In this document: in pieces, positions 8,836 to 16,815 of the stretch
Layout of the letters: every line of letters starts with the position of its first letter
Numbering within the stretch: the stretch's first letter is position 1
Assembly: GCA_963833835.1 (NCBI GenBank)
Contig: CAWHZI010000016.1
Span: 1,116,001-1,180,000 of the forward strand
Reading direction: 5' to 3'
Length of the DNA: 64,000 nucleotides
Source: Bog-532 sp963833835
Lineage (GTDB): Bacteria > Actinomycetota > Actinomycetes > Streptosporangiales > Streptosporangiaceae
Translations under genes and position numbers: made by a program
The notes under the pieces: model-generated
What the model was told of the DNA's origin: nothing
The model's database searches: none
Seen by the model: the letters and a program-made list of their open reading frames with translations, nothing else

Positions 8836-10176
8836 ATGGCCCTGGCGCAAATCTTCGAGAGCTTCGCGGGCCCGGATGCCCCGGTGGAGTTCCTGGCCTA
8901 CGACGGCAGCCGGGCGGGAGCGGAAGACTCTCCCGTCCGGATCACGGTGCGGTCCCCGGCCGCCGTGTCCTACCTGGCCCAGGCGCCCGGTGCGCTGGGG
9001 CTGGCCCGCGCCTACGTCTCCGGCCACCTCGACGTGGACGGCGACATGTACACCGCACTGGCCCGGCTGTCCAACGCGCAGACCATGGACGTCGGCCTGT
9101 CCGAGCGGATCCAGCTGTTCCGTGACCTCGGCGGACCCAAGGTGCTGATCCCCCGGCTGGCGCCGCCACCCCAGGAGGTGCAGATCAGCTCGAGGTTGCT
9201 GAGCGGCCTGCGCCACTCCAAGGGCCGCGACGCACGCGCGATCTCGCACCACTACGACGTCTCGAACCGGTTCTATGAGTGGGTGCTCGGCCCGTCCATG
9301 GCCTACACCTGCGCCGTGTACCCGACCGCGGACTCCACCCTGGAAGAGGCCCAGGCGGCCAAGTTCGACCTGGTGGCCCGCAAGCTCGGCCTGCGCCAGG
9401 GCATGCGCCTGCTCGACGTGGGCTGTGGCTGGGGTGGCATGGTCATGCACGCCGCCCGTGAGTACGGCGTGCAGGCTCTCGGGGTCACGCTGTCGGAGCA
9501 GCAGGCCAGCTGGGGTCAGCGGGCCATCGAGCAGGCCGGCCTGTCCGGCCTGGCCGAGATCCGCCACCTCGACTACCGGGACGTGCCCGAGACCGGCTTC
9601 GACGCGGTCAGCTCGATCGGCCTGACCGAGCACATCGGCATGCGCCAGCTGCCCAGCTATTTCGAGTTCCTGCTGGGCAAGCTCCAGCCGGAGGGCCGCC
9701 TGCTCAACCACTGCATCACCCGCCCGGACAACACCGAGCCCGCGGTGCGCCAGCGCGGCTTCATCAACCGCTACGTGTTCCCCGACGGGGAGCTCGAGGG
9801 ACCCGGCTACCTGATCTCGCTCATGCACGACACCGGGTTCGAGGTCCGGCACGAGGAGAACCTGCGCGAGCACTACGCCAAGACCCTGGCCGCCTGGGGC
9901 GACAACCTGGACGCGCACTGGAAGGAAGCCGTGGCCGAGGTCGGCGAGGGCACGGCCCGGGTGTGGCGGCTGTACATGGCCGGATCCCGGCTCGGGTTCG
10001 ACCGCAACCACATCCAGCTGCACCAGGTGCTGGGGGCCAAGCTCACCGACAGCGGTGTGTCCGGCATGCCGCTCCGGCCGGACTGGGACGTCAGGACGGT
10101 GACCGAAGCGGCCATCGCCCCGGAGTCCGGGAACGGTCACCACGCCGCAGCGGGCCGGGACAGCGCGCTGACCTGA
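8836..10176 (+). CDS. tmsB: SAM-dependent fatty acyl methyltransferase (CFA synthase family, TmsB-like)
   Basis: The 446-residue product belongs to the cyclopropane-fatty-acyl-phospholipid synthase family. An N-terminal lipid-binding region (1-125) precedes the core with HHYDVSNRFYEWVLG (about 137-151), the SAM motif LLDVGCGWGG (about 192-201) and the VSSIGLTEHIG motif (about 258). Together with the upstream flavoprotein it is the likely methylene transferase of 10-methylstearate synthesis. That is an inference from the gene pair, since cyclopropane synthases share the same fold. A convergent hairpin at 10227-10259 follows the gene. Confidence 0.8.
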   Translation: MALAQIFESFAGPDAPVEFLAYDGSRAGAEDSPVRITVRSPAAVSYLAQAPGALGLARAYVSGHLDVDGDMYTALARLSNAQTMDVGLSERIQLFRDLGGPKVLIPRLAPPPQEVQISSRLLSGLRHSKGRDARAISHHYDVSNRFYEWVLGPSMAYTCAVYPTADSTLEEAQAAKFDLVARKLGLRQGMRLLDVGCGWGGMVMHAAREYGVQALGVTLSEQQASWGQRAIEQAGLSGLAEIRHLDYRDVPETGFDAVSSIGLTEHIGMRQLPSYFEFLLGKLQPEGRLLNHCITRPDNTEPAVRQRGFINRYVFPDGELEGPGYLISLMHDTGFEVRHEENLREHYAKTLAAWGDNLDAHWKEAVAEVGEGTARVWRLYMAGSRLGFDRNHIQLHQVLGAKLTDSGVSGMPLRPDWDVRTVTEAAIAPESGNGHHAAAGRDSALT

Positions 10177-10226
10177 GGCACCTGCCGCCGGGTCGGCCCG
10201 GGCTGGCGCAAGCTGGCCCGGCTGGC

Positions 10227-10259
10227 CCGCCTGGCCTGGGCTTGGTTCAGGCCAGGCGG
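10227..10259. terminator. Bidirectional hairpin between convergent tmsB and the PKS-like gene
   Basis: A perfect 12-base-pair stem (CCGCCTGGCCTG with CAGGCCAGGCGG) closes a 9-base loop. It lies just after tmsB and immediately before the stop codon of the minus-strand gene. It has no long T-run, so termination strength is uncertain. Confidence 0.5.
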
Positions 10260-10260
10260 C

Positions 10261-12678
10261 TCAGGCCAGTCTGCGCAGCGGGTCCGCGGACGGGGCCGGG
10301 GGAGCGGCCGGCATCGTGGTCAGCGGGCCACTGCGTGGCCCCTGGTCCCGCGCCCCACTCCGGCCGCGGCGGGACGGCAGCGGCCCCGCGTCGCGCATGC
10401 GCAGCCCGGTCCAGGCCACCATGAGCTGGCCGGTGCCGTCGTAGCCGTGGATGTCCCACACATAGTCGGTGGGCTCCGTCCCGTCGTCACCCGCCGCCGG
10501 CCGGCTGGGCGGCCCCGAGATGAGGTACACCAGGAGCTCTACCGCCCCCTGGACCTGCGCACCGGTCACGGCCAGTGAGTCACATCCGCCCGGCCGCAGC
10601 ACCCGGCCCGGCACGCAGGCCTGCGCCACCTGCAGTGCGGTGTCGTTCAGGCCGGGGCTGCCCAGGACCAGCTCCTGGGCGGCGGCATCCGGGAGCTCGA
10701 ACCACGGCGCGTCGTCGTGGCCGCGGACGATCGCGCGGCAGGACCGCGGTGGCCGCCCGGACACGATCGCCACCCGGCGGAACCGGCCCGTCTGGAAGCA
10801 CACCGTGTTGTACAGGTCCACCCCGTCGACCAGGGACGCGGGCCCGCACGCCGCCGCGTCGTCACCGGACGGTGCCGCGCCCGCGCCCGGCTCGGCCACC
10901 TCGCGGGACTCGGGGGCCCCGACGAAGACTGCCCGGGCGCACTCGGCGAACTGCAGGCCCGAGCCGGAGTGCAGGAACGTCTCCACCCCGTCGTCACGGA
11001 CCCGGGCCCGGACGCGCAGCAGGGTCTCACCGTCGGCGGCGACCCCGACCAGGTCGCCCAGCACCACCTGCCGTGCGCCCCGCATCGGCTGCCGCGTCAG
11101 GGTGGACGCGGCCTGGGCCATCGCCTCCAGAGCCATCGCCGCCGGGAACACCGGCTGGCCGTCGACGAGGTAGTCGGTCAGGTACGGGTCGGTCTGCGGT
11201 GACAGCCGCACCTCGGCCCGCAGTTCCTCCCCGGCCCGCAACATCGTGACCTTCTCCACGAAGCGCCCGCGTGCGCTGGCCACCCCCGGTACCCCGGGCC
11301 CGGCGGTGCCCGGCCGGACCAGCGGGATGACCGCGGCCGACGGTCCCGTCGCCGGCCCGGTGGTGTGCGCCGCCGGCCGGGCCGCCATCTGCGCGGCCGC
11401 CCGGGTGACCGCCGGTCCGGCGCCCGCCGCGAACAGCGCAGCCGTGCACGCCCCGGGGTCCTGCCCGGACGCAGGGACGCTGGTCACCGGCAGGCCCGAA
11501 CAGGCCGCGGCGGCGGCCAGGGCTTCGTCCGGTGCGGCCAGCATCAGCAGGTCGGCGCCGTCCGCCACCACCGCGAGGGCTTCACGGAACCGCACCGGCG
11601 TGGTGAGCTGGGCGCACAGCAGGGCCGCGATGTCTTCCTGCCCCGTCAGCACCCGCCCGGTCACGGTGGACGCCAGCCGGCGCCGCGGCGGCCCGAACCG
11701 GACCTGGGACAGCACGCTGCGCAGCGGCGCCACCGACGGTGCCATCACCGGGGTGTGCAGCGCATGGCCGGCCGCCAGCACCTGCGCGGGCAGGCCGAGC
11801 GAGTCGGCCAGGCGGGCCAGTTCCCGCACCGCCGTGGCCGGGCCGCCCAGCACGTGGGAGTGCGGCCCCTCGTAGCAGGCGACGAACAGCCCGCACGACA
11901 CGGCCAGCTTGGTCGTCGTGCGGTAGCAGGCCGGGATCCGGGCCAGCCCGGTCCGCGCCAGCCCCGCGCCGCCGCGCAGCTCGCCGTGCGCAGTGATCAG
12001 CCGGGCCGCCTCCGAGGCGGTCAGGCTGCCCGCCCACACCAGCCCGGCGAACTCGCCCAGGCCGGCGCCGACCGCCGCGGCCGCCGTTACCCGGCACCGG
12101 TCCAGCCAGCGCAGGGTGCGCACCGACGCGGCCAGCGCGGCCGCTTCGGCCGCGGGGACGCCATCCCCGCCGGGGAAGATCAGTACGGTGCGGCCGCGGG
12201 CGGCGTAGGACAGGTACACCCCGGCCTCGCTCAGCACCGGGCCGGGCCGGACCTTGCTGACCAGATCGGCGGCCAGCCGGGCCCGCGTCACCAGCTGGTC
12301 GTTGCTCTCGGCCAGGAACGCGACCCGGATCTCGCCGTCCCCCACAACGGACGAGCTACCAGACGCCGACGTGCCGGACGCCGACGTGCCCGAGGGCGAC
12401 GTGCCCGACTGCGACGTGCCCGACGGCGACGTGCCAGACGCCGATCCGTCGGTTGCCGAGGACGGCGCGGCGGCCCGTGGCGGCGGCCCGGCGGCGGCCT
12501 GGCGGCACCAGTCGGCGGCCAGCTGCTGCCGCTCGGGCCCGGACAGCCGCGGGGCCAGCAGGGCCAGCCGCTCCAGGGTCGCGGCCAGCGCCCGCCGGTC
12601 GCGGCCACGCAGCGCGAAAAGCCCGGGTGTGACGGGCCCGGTGGCCGGCCTGCTTTTGGTCTTTCTCCAGATGCCCAT
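10261..12678 (-). CDS. Polyketide-synthase-like AT-DH protein with degenerate active sites
   Basis: The 805-residue protein lacks a ketosynthase but keeps a KS-AT-like linker (20-65), a malonyl-acyltransferase-like domain (about 115-420) and a hot-dog dehydratase-like domain (about 475-700). In the AT, the nucleophile motif GHSxGE reads GAGLGEF (204-210), so the Ser is Gly, and the FPGQGS loop reads FPGGDG. The His of HALHTPVM (308) remains. In the DH, the His of the HxxxGxxxxP motif is Tyr 503 and the second motif has Asp 679 but Gln 683 where His is usual. A pentapeptide repeat (residues about 79-108) sits before the AT. It may be a non-catalytic scaffold or partner of a lipid or polyketide synthase encoded elsewhere; no ACP is adjacent. 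Confidence 0.65.
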   Translation of the reverse strand: MGIWRKTKSRPATGPVTPGLFALRGRDRRALAATLERLALLAPRLSGPERQQLAADWCRQAAAGPPPRAAAPSSATDGSASGTSPSGTSQSGTSPSGTSASGTSASGSSSVVGDGEIRVAFLAESNDQLVTRARLAADLVSKVRPGPVLSEAGVYLSYAARGRTVLIFPGGDGVPAAEAAALAASVRTLRWLDRCRVTAAAAVGAGLGEFAGLVWAGSLTASEAARLITAHGELRGGAGLARTGLARIPACYRTTTKLAVSCGLFVACYEGPHSHVLGGPATAVRELARLADSLGLPAQVLAAGHALHTPVMAPSVAPLRSVLSQVRFGPPRRRLASTVTGRVLTGQEDIAALLCAQLTTPVRFREALAVVADGADLLMLAAPDEALAAAAACSGLPVTSVPASGQDPGACTAALFAAGAGPAVTRAAAQMAARPAAHTTGPATGPSAAVIPLVRPGTAGPGVPGVASARGRFVEKVTMLRAGEELRAEVRLSPQTDPYLTDYLVDGQPVFPAAMALEAMAQAASTLTRQPMRGARQVVLGDLVGVAADGETLLRVRARVRDDGVETFLHSGSGLQFAECARAVFVGAPESREVAEPGAGAAPSGDDAAACGPASLVDGVDLYNTVCFQTGRFRRVAIVSGRPPRSCRAIVRGHDDAPWFELPDAAAQELVLGSPGLNDTALQVAQACVPGRVLRPGGCDSLAVTGAQVQGAVELLVYLISGPPSRPAAGDDGTEPTDYVWDIHGYDGTGQLMVAWTGLRMRDAGPLPSRRGRSGARDQGPRSGPLTTMPAAPPAPSADPLRRLA
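12360..12443 (-). repeat. 15-base tandem repeat encoding SGTS(P/A/Q) pentapeptides
   Basis: About five to six imperfect copies of a 15-base unit (GACGTGCCCGACGGC-like on the plus strand) encode Ser-Gly-Thr-Ser-Pro/Ala/Gln repeats in the PKS-like protein. The unit keeps frame when copies are gained or lost, so length variation is expected. Confidence 0.8.
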
Positions 12679-13142
12679 TTTTCACCGAACCGCAATGATT
12701 ACGCCCCAAGCCGCGCTGGCCTCTTTATAGCTGGAAATGCATTCCGCGGCGTCACGAAAACGGGCTGATTCGCCCATGACGACCGCGGGCACCGGGCCTG
12801 GGACTGGCCGACGTGCTGGCTGTGCGACGTAACCGGACCGCCGATGACGTACCGGTCAAGCCGTCGTACCGGGCCGGCTGACGGTACTGGCGGGGGCCGG
12901 CGAGGCCTCACTGTATTGATCCCCGTTATTGCCGGTCAAGGGACATCGAAATGACTCTCCGATTCCCGGGGCAAATTCATTTCTGCGGTGCAATGCCCGC
13001 AATGAATGCCGCTTAGCCGCTATTAGCGACATGACGCCGATGCCGCGATGAGGGTGGGGCGCCCGCCCGCGGGCGCCGAGCCGGTTACGTGGTCGTTCCC
13101 GTGCCGCCCATAGTGCCGGTACGCATGCGCTATCCTCTGGCC
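12679..13142. other. 464-base intergenic region between the PKS-like gene and the leuS leader
   Basis: No convincing gene is seen. The left part, upstream of the minus-strand PKS-like gene, is locally AT-richer (12660-12740) and probably holds its promoter. The right part holds the leuS promoter; a possible -10 (TATCCT) lies at 13132-13137, just before the leader ATG. Several short GC-rich inverted repeats were noticed without a clear role. Confidence 0.4.
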
Positions 13143-13172
13143 ATGCGTGCTGTCCGGCTGCTCCTTAGCTAG
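13143..13172 (+). CDS. leuS leader peptide MRAVRLLLS
   Basis: A nine-codon open frame, ATG to TAG, carries three successive leucine codons (CTG CTC CTT at 13158-13166) directly before AGC and the stop. It ends one base before a stem-loop, lies 100 bases ahead of leuS and is followed by an intrinsic terminator. This is the classical layout of ribosome-mediated attenuation by charged tRNA-Leu. Use of the CTT codon, rare in such GC-rich DNA, fits a role as a sensor. It is too short for standard gene callers. Confidence 0.8.
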   Translation: MRAVRLLLS

Positions 13173-13228
13173 CCACGCCGATCCCGTTTCGTTGGCGTGG
13201 CCGCCCCTCGTGCAACGAGGGGCCTTTT
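13173..13228 (+). promoter_or_regulatory. leuS attenuator: pause hairpin, antiterminator and terminator
   Basis: Three helices can be drawn. Hairpin 1 pairs 13173-13179 with 13194-13200 (CCACGCC/GGCGTGG). The terminator pairs 13203-13210 with 13216-13223 (GCCCCTCG/CGAGGGGC, 5-base loop) and is followed by TTTT at 13225-13228. A competing helix pairs 13187-13194 with 13213-13220 (8 pairs, two of them G-U) and would break both. A ribosome stalled on the Leu codons would mask the left arm of hairpin 1 and favour the competing antiterminator, so leuS would be read when charged tRNA-Leu is scarce. The helices are seen in the sequence; the switch is inferred. Confidence 0.75.
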
Positions 13229-13271
13229 CATTGCCGTACGCAGAACGCCGGACCAGACAGGTGAGGACACG

Positions 13272-15761
13272 ATGACAGCGGCGGACAGCGCCGAGGCGCA
13301 GCGCTATGACCCACGGGCCATCCAGGAGAAGTGGCAGTCCCGGTGGGCCGAGCTGGATCCGTTCCGGGCCAGCGACGATCCAGCGGACCCCCGCGAGCGG
13401 GCCTACCTGCTGGACATGTTCCCGTACCCGTCGGGTGACCTGCACATGGGACACGCCGAGGCGTACGCGATCGGCGACGCCATGGCCCGCTACTGGTTCC
13501 AGCTGGGCCGCAACGTGCTGCACCCGATCGGCTGGGATGCGTTCGGGCTGCCTGCCGAGAACGCGGCGATCAGGAACAACGCCCACCCCGCCGACTGGAC
13601 CTACGCCAACATCGAGACCCAGGCCGAGTCGTTCAAGCGGTACGCGGTGTCGTTCGACTGGTCTCGCCGCCTGGCCACCTGCGACCCGGCCTACTACCGC
13701 TGGAACCAGTGGCTGTTCCTGCGCTTCTACGAGCGGGAGCTGGCCTACCGCAAGGACGGCTACGTCAACTGGTGCCCCAAGGACCAGACCGTGCTGGCCA
13801 ACGAGCAGGTCATCAACGGCCGCTGTGAGCGGTGCGGGACCGAGGTCATCCGGCGGACGCTGACCCAGTGGTACTTCCGCATCACCTCCTACGCCGACCG
13901 GCTGCTGGCCGACGCGGCCGAGCTGGAAGGCAAGTGGCCGGAGCGGGTGCTCCTGATGCAGCGCAACTGGATCGGCCGGTCCGAGGGCGCCGAGGTCGAG
14001 TTCCAGATCGAGGGCCGGGACGAGCCGGTGACGGTGTACACCACCCGCCCCGACACCCTGTACGGCGCGACGTTCTTCGTGGTCGCGGCCGACTCCCCGC
14101 TGGCCGCCGAGCTGGCCACCCCGGAACGGCGCGACGAGCTGCACGCTTACGTCGAGGACGTCCAGAAGCTGACCGACATCGAGCGGCAGGCCACCGGCCG
14201 GGACAAGACCGGTGTGTTCCTGGGCGTGCACGCGATCAACCCGGTCAACGACGAGCCGATCCCGGTCTGGGCCGCGGACTATGTGCTGCCCGATTACGGC
14301 ACCGGCGCGATCATGGCGGTGCCCGCGCACGACCAGCGCGACCTGGACTTCGCCATGGCCTTCGGGCTGCCGGTGCGGGTCGTGGTGGCCACTGGCCAGG
14401 CCGACCCGGCCGAGACCGGCATCGCCACCCCGGGCGAGGGCGAGCTGGTCAACTCCGGACCGCTCGACGGCCTGACCAAGGGCGAGGCCATCGCCAAGAT
14501 CGTGGACATCCTGGCCGGCAAGCAGCTGGGCCGGACCGCGGTGAACTACCGGCTGCGGGACTGGCTGCTGTCCCGGCAGCGGTTCTGGGGCACCCCGATC
14601 CCGATCATCCACTGCCCGGCCTGCGGCGAGGTCCCGGTGCCGGAAGAGGACCTGCCCGTGGTCCTGCCGGACCTGCGCGGCCAGGACCTGGTGCCCAAGG
14701 GCGTGTCGCCGCTGGCCGCCGCCACCGACTGGGTCAACGTGACCTGTCCCAAGTGCGGCGGCCCGGCCAAGCGGGACACCGACACCATGGACACGTTCGT
14801 CGACTCGTCCTGGTACTTCCTGCGCTACTGCTCGCCGCACGACGAGGACGCGCCGTTCGACCCGGCCCAGCTGCGCGAGTGGGCCCCGGTCGACCTGTAC
14901 GTGGGGGGCGTCGAGCACGCCATCCTGCACCTGCTGTACAGCCGGTTCTTCGTCAAGGTGCTGCACGATATGGGCCTGGTCGAGTTCCGCGAGCCGTTCA
15001 CCCGGATGCTCAACCAGGGCCAGGTCATCAACGGCGGCAAGGCCATGTCCAAGTCCCTGGGCAACGGCGTCGACCTGGGCCAGCAGCTGGCCGCGCACGG
15101 CGTCGACGCGATCCGGCTGACCATGATCTTCGCCAGCCCGCCGGAAGACGACATCGACTGGGCCGACGTGCGGCCCGAGGCGATGGTGAAGTTCCTCGGC
15201 CGGGCCTACCGGCTGGCCACCGACGTGGCCGCCGCGGGCACGCCGGCCGCGGGGACGGTGAGCGACGGCGATCTGGAGCTGCGCCGCGTCACCCACCACA
15301 CCATCGAGGAGGTGACCCGGCTGGTCGAGGCCTACCGGCTGAACGTGGCCGTCGCCCGGCTGATGGAGCTGGTCACGGCCACGCGCCGGGCCATCGATCA
15401 CGGCCCCGGCGCCGGCGACCCGGCGGTACGGGAGGCGGCCGAGACGCTGGTCCTGCTGCTGTCCCTGTTCGCCCCGTACACGGCGGAGGAGTGCTGGGAG
15501 CTGCTCGGGCGGGAGGCGTCGGTGGCCCGGGCCGGATGGCCTCAGGCCGACCCCGCGTTGCTGGTCACCGAGTCCGTAACCTGCGTGGTCCAGGTGAACG
15601 GCAAGGTACGCGACCGGCTCGACGTCGCGCCCGGGATCAGCGAGGACGAACTGCGGGAGCAGGCGCTGTCCGCGGCGGGTGTCATCCGCGCGCTGGGCGG
15701 CCAGTCCATCCGCAAGGTCATCGTGCGCGCGCCCAAGCTGGTCAACATCGTCGCAGGCTGA
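13272..15761 (+). CDS. leuS: Leucine--tRNA ligase
   Basis: This class I synthetase of 829 residues charges tRNA-Leu in the cytosol. It shows the HIGH motif as HMGH (58-61, in PYPSGDLHMGHAEAY), a Cys-pair zinc region (WCPKDQ ... CERCG), the CP1 editing domain (TVYTTRPDTLYGATFF), a second zinc ribbon (CPACGEVPVP), the WYFLRY element and the KMSKS loop as AMSKS (about 591-595). The start is ATG 13272 with a CAGGTGAGGAC ribosome site; the open frame further upstream runs through the attenuator and is not coding. Expression is probably controlled by the leader peptide and terminator directly upstream. Confidence 0.97.
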   Translation: MTAADSAEAQRYDPRAIQEKWQSRWAELDPFRASDDPADPRERAYLLDMFPYPSGDLHMGHAEAYAIGDAMARYWFQLGRNVLHPIGWDAFGLPAENAAIRNNAHPADWTYANIETQAESFKRYAVSFDWSRRLATCDPAYYRWNQWLFLRFYERELAYRKDGYVNWCPKDQTVLANEQVINGRCERCGTEVIRRTLTQWYFRITSYADRLLADAAELEGKWPERVLLMQRNWIGRSEGAEVEFQIEGRDEPVTVYTTRPDTLYGATFFVVAADSPLAAELATPERRDELHAYVEDVQKLTDIERQATGRDKTGVFLGVHAINPVNDEPIPVWAADYVLPDYGTGAIMAVPAHDQRDLDFAMAFGLPVRVVVATGQADPAETGIATPGEGELVNSGPLDGLTKGEAIAKIVDILAGKQLGRTAVNYRLRDWLLSRQRFWGTPIPIIHCPACGEVPVPEEDLPVVLPDLRGQDLVPKGVSPLAAATDWVNVTCPKCGGPAKRDTDTMDTFVDSSWYFLRYCSPHDEDAPFDPAQLREWAPVDLYVGGVEHAILHLLYSRFFVKVLHDMGLVEFREPFTRMLNQGQVINGGKAMSKSLGNGVDLGQQLAAHGVDAIRLTMIFASPPEDDIDWADVRPEAMVKFLGRAYRLATDVAAAGTPAAGTVSDGDLELRRVTHHTIEEVTRLVEAYRLNVAVARLMELVTATRRAIDHGPGAGDPAVREAAETLVLLLSLFAPYTAEECWELLGREASVARAGWPQADPALLVTESVTCVVQVNGKVRDRLDVAPGISEDELREQALSAAGVIRALGGQSIRKVIVRAPKLVNIVAG

Positions 15762-15765
15762 AATC

Positions 15766-15795
15766 GGGCCGGCCGGCCGCGAGGACGGCCGGCCC
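15766..15795. terminator. Bidirectional terminator between convergent leuS and lexA
   Basis: A 10-base-pair GC-only stem (GGGCCGGCCG with CGGCCGGCCC) with a 10-base loop fills the 38-base gap between the leuS and lexA stop codons. The T-tract is weak on both sides. Confidence 0.6.
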
Positions 15796-15799
15796 GCAG

Positions 15800-16618
15800 T
15801 CACACCCGGCGCAGGACGGCGACGACCTTGCCCAAGATGGTGGCCTCGTCGCCCAGGATCGGGGCGTAGACGGGGTTGTGCGGCATCAGCCAGACGTGCC
15901 CGTCGCTCTTCTTGAACGTCTTGACGGTGGCCTCGCCCTCTGCCCCCTCGCCTTCGACCATGGCCGCGACGATCTCGCCGTTCTCCGCGTCGGGCTGGGA
16001 CCGGATCACGACCCAGTCGCCGTCGGTGATCGCCGCGTTGATCATCGAGTCACCGCTGACCTTGAGCAGGAAGTGCTCGCCCTCACCGACCAGCTGCTTG
16101 GGCAGCGGGAACACGTCCTCCACCCGCTGCTCGGCCAGGATCGGCCCACCAGCGGCGATCCGCCCGACCAGCGGCACGTACGCGGCCTCCTGGGACGGGA
16201 TGTCCAGCGCGCCACCGGTCGGCTCGGCCGAGTCTTCTTCCGGCTCCAGCTCGGGCCGCACCGCGGGATGCCCGGGCAGCCTTACCTCCACCGTGCGCGG
16301 GCGGCCCGCGTCGCGGTGCAGATAGCCCTTCTGCTGCAGAGTCGAAAGCTGGTACGAAACACTCGAGGTGCTTGTCAGCCCGACCGCTTCGCCGATTTCC
16401 CGCATTGAGGGCGGATATCCGCGCCGCTGCACCGAATCCCGGATCACCTGGAGCACTTTCCGCTGCCGCCAGGTCAGAACGTGACCGGGTTCCGGCTTGT
16501 CCGGGGTCACCGTCACGACCGGCGGAACGCTGCCCTTTGGCTTCCGCCCGGGTTTTCCCTTCGGCCGCGGCGCGTCGCCGGCACCCGTGGCGGCGTTGTC
16601 CGTACTGCCGTTGTCCAT
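15800..16618 (-). CDS. lexA: SOS repressor LexA
   Basis: LexA represses DNA-damage genes and cleaves itself when RecA is activated. The winged HTH lies at about residues 45-105 (TWRQRKVLQVIRDS, MREIGEAVGLTS), the Ala-Gly scissile bond at 156-157 (RIAAGGP), the catalytic Ser at 191 (SGDSM) and the Lys at 233 (ATVKTF). The ATG at 16618 is preceded by GGAAGG at a proper distance; a TTG at 16633 is in frame but overlaps that site, so I prefer the ATG (272 residues). The N-terminal 40 residues are Pro/Lys-rich and unusual for shorter LexAs. An SOS-box-like site lies 66 bases upstream, consistent with autoregulation. Confidence 0.96.
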   Translation of the reverse strand: MDNGSTDNAATGAGDAPRPKGKPGRKPKGSVPPVVTVTPDKPEPGHVLTWRQRKVLQVIRDSVQRRGYPPSMREIGEAVGLTSTSSVSYQLSTLQQKGYLHRDAGRPRTVEVRLPGHPAVRPELEPEEDSAEPTGGALDIPSQEAAYVPLVGRIAAGGPILAEQRVEDVFPLPKQLVGEGEHFLLKVSGDSMINAAITDGDWVVIRSQPDAENGEIVAAMVEGEGAEGEATVKTFKKSDGHVWLMPHNPVYAPILGDEATILGKVVAVLRRV

Positions 16619-16683
16619 CAGTCGACCTTCCAATCCGGTTATTGCCTATCTGAAGCCGAGAGTAACCGTTGCGCCCCCCGAGC

Positions 16684-16699
16684 TCAAACATCTGTTCGA
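16684..16699. promoter_or_regulatory. LexA (SOS) box upstream of lexA
   Basis: TCAAACATCTGTTCGA matches the actinobacterial SOS box TCGAAC-N4-GTTCGA with a single mismatch. It lies in the lexA/LysM intergenic region, 66 bases ahead of the lexA start, the expected place for autoregulation. Confidence 0.8.
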
Positions 16700-16748
16700 C
16701 GTGTCGGCAAATTGTCAGACCCGCCCGGTACAAAGATGTCGTAGGTTC

Positions 16749-16801
16749 GTTCGATCGAACAGGTATACGATCGAACAGCCGCTTATCGAAAGAACGTTTG
16801 A
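16749..16801. promoter_or_regulatory. Cluster of SOS-box-like half sites upstream of the LysM gene
   Basis: The perfect palindrome GTTCGATCGAAC (16749-16760), another TCGAAC half site (16771-16776) and TCGAAAGAACGTTTGA (16786-16801, two mismatches to the SOS box) crowd within 53 bases ahead of the LysM start at 16816. The last lies next to its ribosome site, well placed to block transcription. The sites indicate LexA control of the LysM gene. Confidence 0.65.
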
Positions 16802-16815
16802 TAGAGGAGGTCGGC

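Noticed and set aside
12360..12443. CRISPR-like array
   Set aside because: The 15-base units are contiguous, in frame and code for a pentapeptide repeat; there are no spacers.
13173..13271. T-box leader for leuS
   Set aside because: No T-box sequence or specifier-loop layout is seen; the leader peptide and attenuator explain the region better.
13023..15803. A 926-codon open frame on the minus strand opposite leuS
   Set aside because: It is Arg/Gly/Pro/Val-rich without domains and lies exactly opposite leuS; long antisense frames are expected in GC-rich codon patterns.
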